A DNA stretch of 7,165 nucleotides, taken from an uncultured Bacilli bacterium. Its GTDB lineage: Bacteria > Bacillota_I > Bacilli_A > RFN20 > CAG-826. A program made the position numbers and the translations under genes. The notes below the pieces were generated by a model that was given only the letters and a program-made list of their open reading frames with translations, did no database searches and was not told the DNA's origin. Shown here in pieces: positions 1-5,716 of the stretch (positions are counted from its first letter, which is position 1; the number at the start of each line of letters is the position of its first letter). The DNA is taken from positions 1 through 7,165 of the forward strand of contig CAJOOD010000155.1 in NCBI GenBank assembly GCA_905236085.1, in the 5' to 3' direction.

Positions 1-1460
1 AGTTTTAAGACGTCAAAATCTAATATCGCTAAGGTGTTCAAGGAAGAATATCCACTGCCAAAGTCATCTATTTCTACCTTGAATCCTTTACTTTTAAAAT
101 TATTTACAATATCTATTATTTGCGCAGTTTCATTATTATAAGCGGATTCAGTGATCTCTAAATATAAATCGTTAGGGCTTATTTCAGCTTTATTAACAAT
201 ATCTAAAAGTGTATCAACGACACTATAATCAAACATATCAATGCGTGATACATTAACCGATACCGGGATACGTCTATTTAATTTGTCTTTCCATATTTTG
301 ATTTGCTTAGCTACATCTTTCCAAACAAATCTATCCACGATACCTATCAGCCCGTTTTCTTCGAATAAAGGAACAAATACACCTGGAGAAATAAACCCTA
401 ATTCTGGATGATTCCATCTAATTAAAGCTTCCGCGGAAACTAAGACAGGTTTATCTCCAACGATATCAATTTTTGGTTGATAATATACTTCTAATTGCCT
501 TTCTTCAATGGCCTTATGAATGTCTTGGGTTAGTCTTTCCTTGAATAAGAAATCTTTTTCTACTTCGCTATCATAGATAGAGAAAGATGTCTTGTTGCTT
601 CCTCTAATTTCATCGCAAGCGGTTTTAGCTCTATCTAGTCTTTCTTCGATATCTTCATCTTTATCTTCAACATGATATACGCCCAATCTAAATCTAAGAT
701 TAGTAATATTAAATCTATTTTCTAATTCGGTATAGATATAATTGACTATTTTCTCATAATCGTTTTGTTGTTTCATATATAAAAGGAAATAATCAGATAA
801 TAAGCGGCCAGCAATACCGTCATTCCTCCTAGCCAAATCTTTTAAAACTTCAGCAAAGCATTTTAAAGCATTGTCGCCATCCGCATGACCATATAATTCG
901 TTATATATGTGGAATTTTTCTAAATTTAATACCACCATATCTAGAATATTATCATCGACATGATATTGATCCATCTTAGAAGCATACTCAATAAAGATAT
1001 GTTTATTATATACACCGGTTAATTCATCTCTTTCCGCAGCTTGAATAATCATTCTATCTTCTGATAATTCGATAGATCTATTAACTCTAGCTCTGATTAC
1101 TTCTGGCATATTGTAGGGCTTAGGAATGAAATCCACCGCGCCTAATTCTAAAGATTTTAGCTCACTATTTATATCCGCGGTTAAAACGATAATAGGAATC
1201 TTTTTAAATCTTTCATCTTGCTTAATAATATCCATAAATTCAAAGCCACCCATAACTGGCATATTGATATCAAGCAATATTAAAGATATAGGAACTAAGG
1301 CATTATGAAGGACATCTAAAGCTTCCTTCCCATTTGTCGCGGTTAAGATATCAAATTGATCATTCAATATTTCCGAAAGGATTTCTTGATTGATCATCTC
1401 ATCTTCCACGATTAGAACATCTCGCTTAATCTTCTTGATGATGTTCATATTATCCGGCAT
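1..1460 (-). CDS. Response regulator with degenerate GGDEF and intact EAL domain (C-terminus cut by window edge)
   Basis: Read by hand on the minus strand from ATG at 1460; 486 full codons are open to the left edge, so roughly the last 80 residues of the EAL domain are missing. Residues ~13-130 are a receiver domain: acidic pocket E19-D20, phospho-acceptor D64 (LLDINMP), T94 and K114. Residues ~145-300 are GGDEF-like (DELTGVYNK, YGHADGD), but the signature is LSDYF (221-225) instead of GGDEF and the metal-binding DxD region reads NLE (179-181), so cyclase activity is unlikely. Residues ~307 onward are EAL: E344-A-L-I-R-W, N403 in SVNVS, E435 in EITES, D465-D466 in DDFGSGYSSL, then the start of the LKxD lysine motif. 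These are the family's metal and c-di-GMP ligands, so a phosphorylation-controlled cytoplasmic c-di-GMP phosphodiesterase is the likely role. GGGAG lies 9 nt before the start; an in-frame ATG at 1448 (Met5) is an alternative. It follows the phosphoribosyltransferase gene by 85 nt and probably shares its transcript. Confidence 0.93.
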   Translation of the reverse strand, partial: MPDNMNIIKKIKRDVLIVEDEMINQEILSEILNDQFDILTATNGKEALDVLHNALVPISLILLDINMPVMGGFEFMDIIKQDERFKKIPIIVLTADINSELKSLELGAVDFIPKPYNMPEVIRARVNRSIELSEDRMIIQAAERDELTGVYNKHIFIEYASKMDQYHVDDNILDMVVLNLEKFHIYNELYGHADGDNALKCFAEVLKDLARRNDGIAGRLLSDYFLLYMKQQNDYEKIVNYIYTELENRFNITNLRFRLGVYHVEDKDEDIEERLDRAKTACDEIRGSNKTSFSIYDSEVEKDFLFKERLTQDIHKAIEERQLEVYYQPKIDIVGDKPVLVSAEALIRWNHPELGFISPGVFVPLFEENGLIGIVDRFVWKDVAKQIKIWKDKLNRRIPVSVNVSRIDMFDYSVVDTLLDIVNKAEISPNDLYLEITESAYNNETAQIIDIVNNFKSKGFKVEIDDFGSGYSSLNTLAILDFDVLK

Positions 1461-1488
1461 TAATAATAACTCCCAGGGACATTAACAT
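1450..1488 (-). other. Possible short upstream ORF overlapping the start of the response-regulator gene
   Basis: Two ATGs (1488 and 1482) share a frame that ends at TAA 1450-1452, giving 12 or 10 residues (ending in MSLGVIINAG). GGAG at 1491-1494 is 8 nt upstream of the ATG at 1482. The stop lies one base before the internal ATG at 1448 of the response-regulator frame (TAATATG), the geometry expected of translational coupling or re-initiation. The same frame is open back to the phosphoribosyltransferase stop codon, but in AT-rich DNA an open stretch of this length is not unusual. Translation is unproven. Confidence 0.22.
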
Positions 1489-1545
1489 ATCTCCAATCTT
1501 ATGAGTAATTTGATTCAATTTTATTAAAAAGTTAGCAAAAACGAA

Positions 1546-1968
1546 TTATTTTTTCTCTTTTTTTCTTTTTTCTAATTCAGCAATTATCTCGGCATTAGAG
1601 CCTTCATACGGGAAGCAAATCCAATCGCTTAATTTTTCTTTCCAATAGAAATCAGGTTCTACGACACTGACATTTCTATTGTAGAACATTGTGGCAATAA
1701 AATATTTATTGAATTGTGTTTCGTTTTTGGTAAAGTGCGCTAATGTTTTTCCAGTATCAGCGATATCATCGATAACCACGCAGCCTTCCGTTGGCGCAAG
1801 AAGCATTGGTATATCTAAACGATATGATAATAATAAGGCAAAGAATAAGCCTCCACGTGGAATTCCATAAACACCAGTTGGTTTGATTTTATGCTCATCC
1901 AAGTAACTGATTAAATCTTGAATGAATTGTTCGATGTCCTGATAAGTAATATACTTCTTTGTAACCAT
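1546..1968 (-). CDS. Purine-type phosphoribosyltransferase (COG2236/Gpt-like)
   Basis: A 140-residue type I PRTase. It would transfer phosphoribose from PRPP to a purine base in the cytoplasm, i.e. a salvage reaction. The PRPP-binding loop is clear at 64-76 (VVIDDIADTGKTL), preceded by the small PPi-loop region GIPRGGL at 35-41. The C-terminal WICFPYE (116-122) resembles the WxxFPxE signature of Gpt/archaeal-type and COG2236 PRTases. The length is normal for the short members of that group. The last residues are a Lys/Glu-rich tail. AAGGGGG sits directly upstream of the ATG, supporting the start. The gene begins 17 nt after the prs stop, so the enzyme is probably made from the same mRNA as the one producing its co-substrate. 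The base used (xanthine, guanine or hypoxanthine) cannot be read from the sequence, so no symbol is given. Confidence 0.88.
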   Translation of the reverse strand: MVTKKYITYQDIEQFIQDLISYLDEHKIKPTGVYGIPRGGLFFALLLSYRLDIPMLLAPTEGCVVIDDIADTGKTLAHFTKNETQFNKYFIATMFYNRNVSVVEPDFYWKEKLSDWICFPYEGSNAEIIAELEKRKKEKK

Positions 1969-1985
1969 ATTTACCCCCTTGAAAA

Positions 1986-2948
1986 TTAATTCATTAAATT
2001 GGCTATCGTATCGTGGAAGCTTCCACCATTGCTGACTGTTTTAATTAAAGCGATAAGAACTTTAGACACATCTACATATTGAATTTTATCGTTTATCAAT
2101 AATTTAGATTTATCTATGGTGTTAGTTATAAATAGATTGTTTATGCTGTCGCAGTTGGATAATCTTTCAATAGCGTTTTCAGAAAAGACCCCATGAGTAC
2201 AAAGAACATAGACCTCTTTAGCCCCAATATTTCTTAATTCTTGGGAAGCTTTAATCAATGTTCCACCTGTATCCACTAGGTCATCAATAATGATACATTT
2301 TTTATCTTTAACATCACCAATGACTTGCATCGATGATACTTCATTGGCTTTTTCGCGGTATTTATTAATCACAGCAAGTCGCGGAATACATAATTGTAAG
2401 GCAAAGGATCTCGCTCTAGAAACACCACCGCTATCAGGAGATACCACAACATAATCATCTTTGTTGATATCGCCCCCAAGATTCTTAAACCATTGATTGC
2501 CAACGATTCTAGAAATAGGAACATTATCAAGAGGAATATTGTAGAATCCTTCTATCTGACTGGCATGTAAATCACATGTGATAACTCTATTAATTCCAGC
2601 AGTTTGGAGTAAATCAGCAACTAATTTCGCAGTTATTGGTTGTCTTGGCTTGGTTTTTCTATCTTGTCTAGTATAGCCTAGATATGGAGCCACTAGAGTA
2701 ATTGACTTAGCAGAAGATCTCTTAAGGGCGTCACAAGCAATTAATACTTTCATCAAATTATCATTGACTGGTTCACAAATAGAGCAAACCATGACGACAT
2801 CATCGCCTCTAACTGGATCATTGTATTCGATAAACATTTCTCCATCTTTGAAGCGATCGAAATTGTAGGAAACTAAATCTTTTTTACTAACAGCTTTTTT
2901 AATTTCTCTACTTAGGGAAGTATCTTCTAAAATCAATAATTTAAACAT
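1986..2948 (-). CDS. prs: Ribose-phosphate pyrophosphokinase (PRPP synthetase)
   Basis: A 320-residue class I PRPP synthetase, making PRPP from ribose 5-phosphate and ATP for purine, pyrimidine, NAD, histidine and tryptophan synthesis and for salvage. Visible signatures: RFKDGE (32-37); the ATP-site motif YTRQDRK (92-98, usually YARQDRK); DLHASQIEGFY (126-136) with the conserved His128; VVSPDSGGVSRAR (168-180); the flexible catalytic loop with K196-x-R198; and the PRPP/ribose-phosphate loop IIIDDLVDTGGTL (219-231). The length matches the family (about 315). The C-terminus (GGSFHDTIANLMN) differs from the usual SVSxLF-type ending, so this is a divergent branch, though nothing catalytic is missing. 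GGAGGGG lies 7 nt upstream of the ATG. It is the first gene behind the extended -10 promoter at 2973-3000 and is followed closely by a PRPP-using PRTase. Confidence 0.96.
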   Translation of the reverse strand: MFKLLILEDTSLSREIKKAVSKKDLVSYNFDRFKDGEMFIEYNDPVRGDDVVMVCSICEPVNDNLMKVLIACDALKRSSAKSITLVAPYLGYTRQDRKTKPRQPITAKLVADLLQTAGINRVITCDLHASQIEGFYNIPLDNVPISRIVGNQWFKNLGGDINKDDYVVVSPDSGGVSRARSFALQLCIPRLAVINKYREKANEVSSMQVIGDVKDKKCIIIDDLVDTGGTLIKASQELRNIGAKEVYVLCTHGVFSENAIERLSNCDSINNLFITNTIDKSKLLINDKIQYVDVSKVLIALIKTVSNGGSFHDTIANLMN

Positions 2949-2972
2949 ATCTGCCCCTCCAATAATAAAGTT

Positions 2973-3000
2973 ATTTTAGCATAATTTTTCAGTATTTAAA
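2973..3000 (-). promoter_or_regulatory. Promoter for prs (extended -10)
   Basis: On the minus strand, TGCTAAAAT (2973-2981) is an extended -10 element (TG-n-TAAAAT). A weak -35-like TTTAAA (2995-3000) lies 16 nt upstream. Transcription would start near 2966, giving an untranslated leader of about 18 nt with the prs ribosome binding site. The promoter sits between the DUF362 stop and prs, so it can drive prs, the phosphoribosyltransferase and perhaps the response regulator independently of the genes upstream. No strong terminator separates it from the upstream operon, so some read-through is likely. Confidence 0.6.
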
Positions 3001-3018
3001 GTTTACTTTATGATGCAT

Positions 3019-3903
3019 TTAATCAATTTCTATTAATTCGTAGTCGCGAGAACCAAATTTTAATTCTTCCGCAGCCTCAATGGTGTGAATTCCATGTCTT
3101 GATTCCACTCTTTCTAAGAAATGTTTTTGACCTGGATCATCTTTTTGCTGATAGATTAAATCGATACAAGCCTGATCAATGGCGATAGGATCTAAAGAAG
3201 CTAGGATACCAATATCTTTCATGCATGGATCTTCGGCAACTTCGCAGCAATCACAATCCACAGAAATGTTTTTCATAACATTGATAAAAGCAATACGACC
3301 TTTAAATAATTCCACCACACTACTGGCAGCGTCCGCCATTGATTCCAAAAAGGCATCTTGTTCTGGCAAATCATTCCATAAATTATATTGGTCAGTTGTT
3401 CTACCGGCGCTATGAATATAAGCCTTACCTGCACAAGAGGCACAGCCGATTGATAATTGTTTTAAGGCTCCGCCATATCCACCCATCGGATGACCTTTAA
3501 AATGTGATAGAACAATCATCCCATCATAATTAAGAATATTCTTGCCTAGGTAATTCTTTTTAATTCTTTTCCCATTAGGTATATCAACGACATAATCTGG
3601 ACCTTTTTCATCTAATAAATCAAATTTGAAATATTGACTCCATCCGTGTTCTTTAATTAATTTGAGGTGTTTTTCGCTAGTGTTTCTTGCTCCTTCATAA
3701 GCAGTATTGCATTCCACTACTGTTCCACCAATTTTATCAATAAATGGTTTAAAGAAGTCAGGTTTAATATAGTTTTGATTACCCTTCTCTCCGGAATGTA
3801 ATTTAAAAGCAATATTGCCTTTTAATTCGATTCCTAATTTCTCATATAATTTTATTAATGTTTCAGGAGTGATATTTTTAGAAAAATAAACTACTGGTTT
3901 CAT
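3019..3903 (-). CDS. DUF362 domain protein (COG2768-like), without ferredoxin domain
   Basis: A 294-residue soluble protein of the DUF362 family, whose biochemical function is not established for most members. The family core is clear: SHFKGHPMGGYGGALKQLSIG at 133-153, followed by CASCAGK (154-160), and a cysteine cluster with the downstream conserved block VDCDCC...DPC...DIGILASLDPIAID (216-243). Many COG2768 proteins are longer and carry a ferredoxin-type 2[4Fe-4S] CxxCxxCxxxCP segment. None is present here, although C154, C157, C217, C219, C220 and C227 could still bind metal; that is inference. No signal peptide or membrane segment is seen. The start is well placed: GAGGA lies in the last codons of the upstream gene, and only 6 nt separate that stop from this ATG, so the two proteins are translationally linked and probably work together. 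Confidence 0.9.
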   Translation of the reverse strand: MKPVVYFSKNITPETLIKLYEKLGIELKGNIAFKLHSGEKGNQNYIKPDFFKPFIDKIGGTVVECNTAYEGARNTSEKHLKLIKEHGWSQYFKFDLLDEKGPDYVVDIPNGKRIKKNYLGKNILNYDGMIVLSHFKGHPMGGYGGALKQLSIGCASCAGKAYIHSAGRTTDQYNLWNDLPEQDAFLESMADAASSVVELFKGRIAFINVMKNISVDCDCCEVAEDPCMKDIGILASLDPIAIDQACIDLIYQQKDDPGQKHFLERVESRHGIHTIEAAEELKFGSRDYELIEID

Positions 3904-3909
3904 ATGATA

Positions 3910-4869
3910 TTAATCCTCATTTTTACTTCTTTTAATATATGGTCTAAATGGGACATAGCGAGATACTTTATGACAATAATCTTCATATTCTGGATATTTG
4001 TTTTTACTAATTGATTCCCCAAAAGTAGAACTTCCAAAGAACAATAAGACCAATAATAAAGCTCCAAATAAACTCCAATTGTAGAAGAATAATCCTGAAG
4101 CTATGCTAAATATATAAAACGATAACCAGATGGATTGCTCACCTAAATAGTTAGGGTGACGAGAATAATTCCATAGCCCAATGGTATTAAATCCTTTAGA
4201 ATATGGTTCAGGTAAATCTTTTAATTCTCTTCCTTCATTCAGCATTCCCCATTTAACAATTTGGAATTTCCATTGTTGTTCATCAGCGATGGTTTCAATT
4301 AATAAGAAGAAGGCAAATAATCCTGCGGCAAGAAAATCAATCCAGTTCAAATCTATAGTGGATGACATAGCCGCTAGCATTGGGAATGTTGTTAACAAAA
4401 TTAAGACATTTTGATAAACAGAGATAAATAAGAAATTGAATAAAATCCACATAACTTTATTATTTAGTGGTTTCCCTTTTCTTAATATTTCCCATCTATA
4501 ATCTTCTTTCCCGGACCAGAATTTAATGTGATATGCACCTTTTCTAGCAAAATTAAATGTTAATCTAATTCCCCATAAGGTTACTAATAAGGCCATGATT
4601 AATAATCTAGGAGTCATGCCGCCTTTTGCAGCAATAATCCAAGCATACACCGCTGGTAAGATGCTCCATAATTTATCCATTTGAGAGTTATTACCACTAA
4701 TTTGTCCAACGACAAAGCAGTATAGAATAGATGCTCCGCATACGATGCCTAATATGAGCAAAGTGCCTAATTGTGTTTGATTAAATTGTGGACCGACTAC
4801 AAAAAATAAGATTATGCAAGCTAGTGCCATTAAAGCGACGATGGTTGGTCCAATTGCTTTTTTGATCAT
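3910..4869 (-). CDS. DUF1295 integral membrane protein (steroid 5-alpha-reductase/ICMT-like)
   Basis: A 319-residue polytopic membrane protein of the DUF1295 (COG3752) group, related to the steroid 5-alpha-reductase and isoprenylcysteine carboxyl methyltransferase superfamily. About seven or eight hydrophobic segments are visible (roughly 5-25, 33-56, 68-81, 86-106, 138-160, 176-196, 245-263, 265-283). Family motifs: MDKLWSILPAVYAW (64-77), KEDYRW (121-126), ETIADEQQWKF (192-202), and the superfamily C-terminal block SRHPNYLGE (236-244) with YPEYEDYCHKVSRYVPF (292-308). The C-terminal block is where relatives bind NADPH or S-adenosylmethionine and a lipid-like substrate. Which reaction this one performs cannot be told. 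AGGGAG (4878-4883) lies 8 nt before the ATG. It is immediately followed by the DUF362 gene (6-nt gap), and preceded by a terminator-like hairpin and a small cysteine-containing ORF on the same strand. Confidence 0.92.
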   Translation of the reverse strand: MIKKAIGPTIVALMALACIILFFVVGPQFNQTQLGTLLILGIVCGASILYCFVVGQISGNNSQMDKLWSILPAVYAWIIAAKGGMTPRLLIMALLVTLWGIRLTFNFARKGAYHIKFWSGKEDYRWEILRKGKPLNNKVMWILFNFLFISVYQNVLILLTTFPMLAAMSSTIDLNWIDFLAAGLFAFFLLIETIADEQQWKFQIVKWGMLNEGRELKDLPEPYSKGFNTIGLWNYSRHPNYLGEQSIWLSFYIFSIASGLFFYNWSLFGALLLVLLFFGSSTFGESISKNKYPEYEDYCHKVSRYVPFRPYIKRSKNED

Positions 4870-4883
4870 TTTTCTTCTCCCTT

Positions 4884-4914
4884 AATAAATAAAAGTCTCA
4901 CCAAAGAGACTCTT
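4884..4914 (-). terminator. Terminator-like hairpin ahead of the DUF1295 gene (possible attenuator)
   Basis: In the minus-strand transcript AAGAGTCTC (4906-4914) can pair with GAGACTTTT (4891-4899) across a 6-nt loop. This gives nine pairs including one G-U, followed by TTTTATTTATT as a broken U-tract. It begins 17 nt after the stop of the 35-codon ORF and ends just before the DUF1295 ribosome binding site. It could terminate the small-ORF transcript partially, letting some polymerases into the operon, or act as a conditional attenuator. No clear alternative antiterminator pairing was found by eye. Confidence 0.5.
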
Positions 4915-4931
4915 AGAAATTTGCTACCATT

Positions 4932-5039
4932 TTAATTGATTGCTAAGTTAATGCTGCTTTTTAAAATGCAACCATTTGTGGGCATAGCATGAACATTTAA
5001 TGTAGCGCAACATGTTTGATGTACTTTATTAAATTTCAT
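4932..5039 (-). CDS. Small cysteine-containing ORF, 35 residues, unknown function
   Basis: Starts ATG at 5039 and stops at TAA 4932-4934. The peptide begins MKFNKVHQTCCATLNVHAMP and ends TNGCILKSSINLAIN, with vicinal cysteines C10-C11, a third cysteine C24, and histidines H7 and H17. It is neither a signal peptide nor a membrane helix. Evidence for expression is better than for a random ORF: GAGG (5046-5049) lies 6 nt before the ATG, and a TATAAT promoter sits about 30 nt further upstream, just past the previous gene's terminator. A hairpin with a U-rich tail follows the stop by 17 nt. It could be a leader peptide controlling the DUF1295-DUF362 genes, a small metal- or thiol-binding peptide, or a precursor of a modified peptide. 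I do not recognise the sequence, and no peptide-modifying enzyme is evident in the window. Confidence 0.55.
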   Translation of the reverse strand: MKFNKVHQTCCATLNVHAMPTNGCILKSSINLAIN

Positions 5040-5075
5040 AAATGTCCTCACTCTAAAACAAATAGCAATAGAAAT

Positions 5076-5104
5076 ATTATAAATATTTATTCTCCATTTG
5101 CAAA
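5076..5104 (-). promoter_or_regulatory. Promoter for the small ORF and the DUF1295-DUF362 operon
   Basis: Minus-strand TATAAT (5076-5081) is a perfect -10 box. TTTGCA (5099-5104, 17-nt spacer) or TTGCAA (5098-5103, 16-nt spacer) serves as the -35, each matching TTGACA at four of six positions. The expected start is near 5069, about 30 nt before the ATG of the 35-codon ORF. It lies directly downstream of the terminator of the preceding gene, as expected for a new transcription unit. Confidence 0.6.
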
Positions 5105-5144
5105 GAAGCAAAATAAAGCCACACGCTATTTTGTGTGGCTTTAT
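5105..5144 (-). terminator. Strong intrinsic terminator of the DUF4064-like gene
   Basis: A perfect 12-bp inverted repeat, ATAAAGCCACAC (5113-5124) and GTGTGGCTTTAT (5133-5144), with an 8-nt loop. In the minus-strand transcript the stem is followed by TTTATTTT, a good U-tract. It lies 67 nt past the stop of the membrane protein gene at 5212. On the plus strand the tail is poorer in T, and no plus-strand gene ends here, so it mainly serves the minus strand. Confidence 0.88.
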
Positions 5145-5211
5145 GTTTGTTAATTATTATTTTAAAGTCGAAATTTGTTAAAAATAAGGACTTTTTGCGG
5201 TGGTTTTTGAA

Positions 5212-5610
5212 TTATTCTTTTCTAAGAGCGATTAAACCAAAGATACCGCCAATTAATGAAATTTCAATACCGCTTAAGAAGCTAAATACCATTGTTAAAA
5301 TGAGTTTTGTCTTGCTTGGCTTGCTATTGGAGACAAAGCTGAATACTGCAGCAAGAATAGCAAATGGTAATAAACCTAAGAAGATATAACCAAATGTTAA
5401 GAATAAGACTTGCATTGCATTAGCAATTTCTTCAGGTGTGCCTTGAGCAGTGGTTTGGATTGAACCATTATTTAAACCATCAATAATTGCTTGTTTAGCT
5501 TCTGGAGAACCCATGACTAAGAAAACAATAGCGAAAATTAAAAATCCAAGAGCCGCAACGATTTCTAAAACACCACCAATAACTAATAATACTTTTGAAG
5601 TTGTTTTCAT
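5212..5610 (-). CDS. Small DUF4064-like membrane protein
   Basis: A 132-residue membrane protein. Hydrophobic segments lie at about 7-33, 67-93 and 102-128; the last contains a glycine-rich GIEISLIGGIFGLIAL stretch and may be two short helices. Between the first two is a polar loop rich in Gln, Thr and Asn (35-65), likely outside the cell if the positively charged N-terminus is inside. Length, layout and the terminal GGIFGLIA block resemble DUF4064 proteins of Firmicutes, which have no assigned function; the match is by recollection of the pattern, not by search. GGGAGGGAG (5618-5626), effectively two overlapping Shine-Dalgarno sequences, lies 7 nt before the ATG, suggesting efficient translation. 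It appears to be a single-gene unit with a TTGACA box upstream and a strong terminator downstream. Confidence 0.85.
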   Translation of the reverse strand: MKTTSKVLLVIGGVLEIVAALGFLIFAIVFLVMGSPEAKQAIIDGLNNGSIQTTAQGTPEEIANAMQVLFLTFGYIFLGLLPFAILAAVFSFVSNSKPSKTKLILTMVFSFLSGIEISLIGGIFGLIALRKE

Positions 5611-5654
5611 AAATTTTCTCCCTCCCTATCTTTAATATTACTTATTTTGTTGTA

Positions 5655-5681
5655 AAAATAAAGAAATCTTTTACATGTCAA
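5655..5681 (-). promoter_or_regulatory. Probable promoter of the DUF4064-like gene
   Basis: A consensus -35 TTGACA (5676-5681) on the minus strand, followed after a short 15-nt spacer by TATTTT (5655-5660, four of six -10 positions). The -35 is perfect but the -10 and spacing are not, so the exact -10 is uncertain. It lies about 45-70 nt upstream of the start codon. Confidence 0.4.
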
Positions 5682-5701
5682 AAATAAATGTTTAACATTT
5701 A
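5680..5701 (-). terminator. Weak AT-rich hairpin after the lipoprotein gene
   Basis: In the minus-strand transcript TAAATGT and ACATTTA (5685-5701) form a 7-bp stem with a 3-nt loop, followed by TTTTT (5680-5684). It starts 16 nt after the lipoprotein stop and abuts the TTGACA box of the next gene. The stem is nearly all A-T, so it is probably an inefficient terminator. Confidence 0.4.
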
Positions 5702-5716
5702 AAAATATTAATGGGT

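Noticed and set aside
1126..1308. Plus-strand open frame of 60 codons
   Set aside because: It is antisense to the receiver-domain coding sequence, whose conserved motifs prove the minus strand is coding; no ribosome binding site or family resemblance.
2997..3010. TAAAGT/ACTTTA inverted repeat between DUF362 and prs, considered as a terminator or operator
   Set aside because: The loop is only 2 nt and no U-tract follows in the minus-strand transcript; it overlaps the weak prs -35, so an operator is possible but unsupported.
3179..3415. Plus-strand open frame of 78 codons
   Set aside because: Antisense to the conserved cysteine region of the DUF362 gene; a mirror frame of real coding sequence.
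4181..4414. Plus-strand open frame of 77 codons
   Set aside because: Antisense to the DUF1295 gene across its conserved motifs; no start signals.
4932..5039. AgrD-type cyclic lactone autoinducer or SCIFF-type precursor
   Set aside because: No amphipathic leader helix or Cys-containing thiolactone core of AgrD, only three cysteines rather than six, and no AgrB or radical-SAM maturase in the window.
4870..5070. T-box or other known riboswitch in the leader of the DUF1295 gene
   Set aside because: No conserved T-box sequence or multi-stem architecture; a translatable short ORF fills most of the interval.
5135..5389. Plus-strand open frame starting inside the terminator hairpin
   Set aside because: Begins in the terminator stem and runs antisense to the DUF4064-like gene; no Shine-Dalgarno.
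5450..5635. Plus-strand open frame of 61 codons
   Set aside because: Antisense to the DUF4064-like gene and its ribosome binding site; nothing supports translation.
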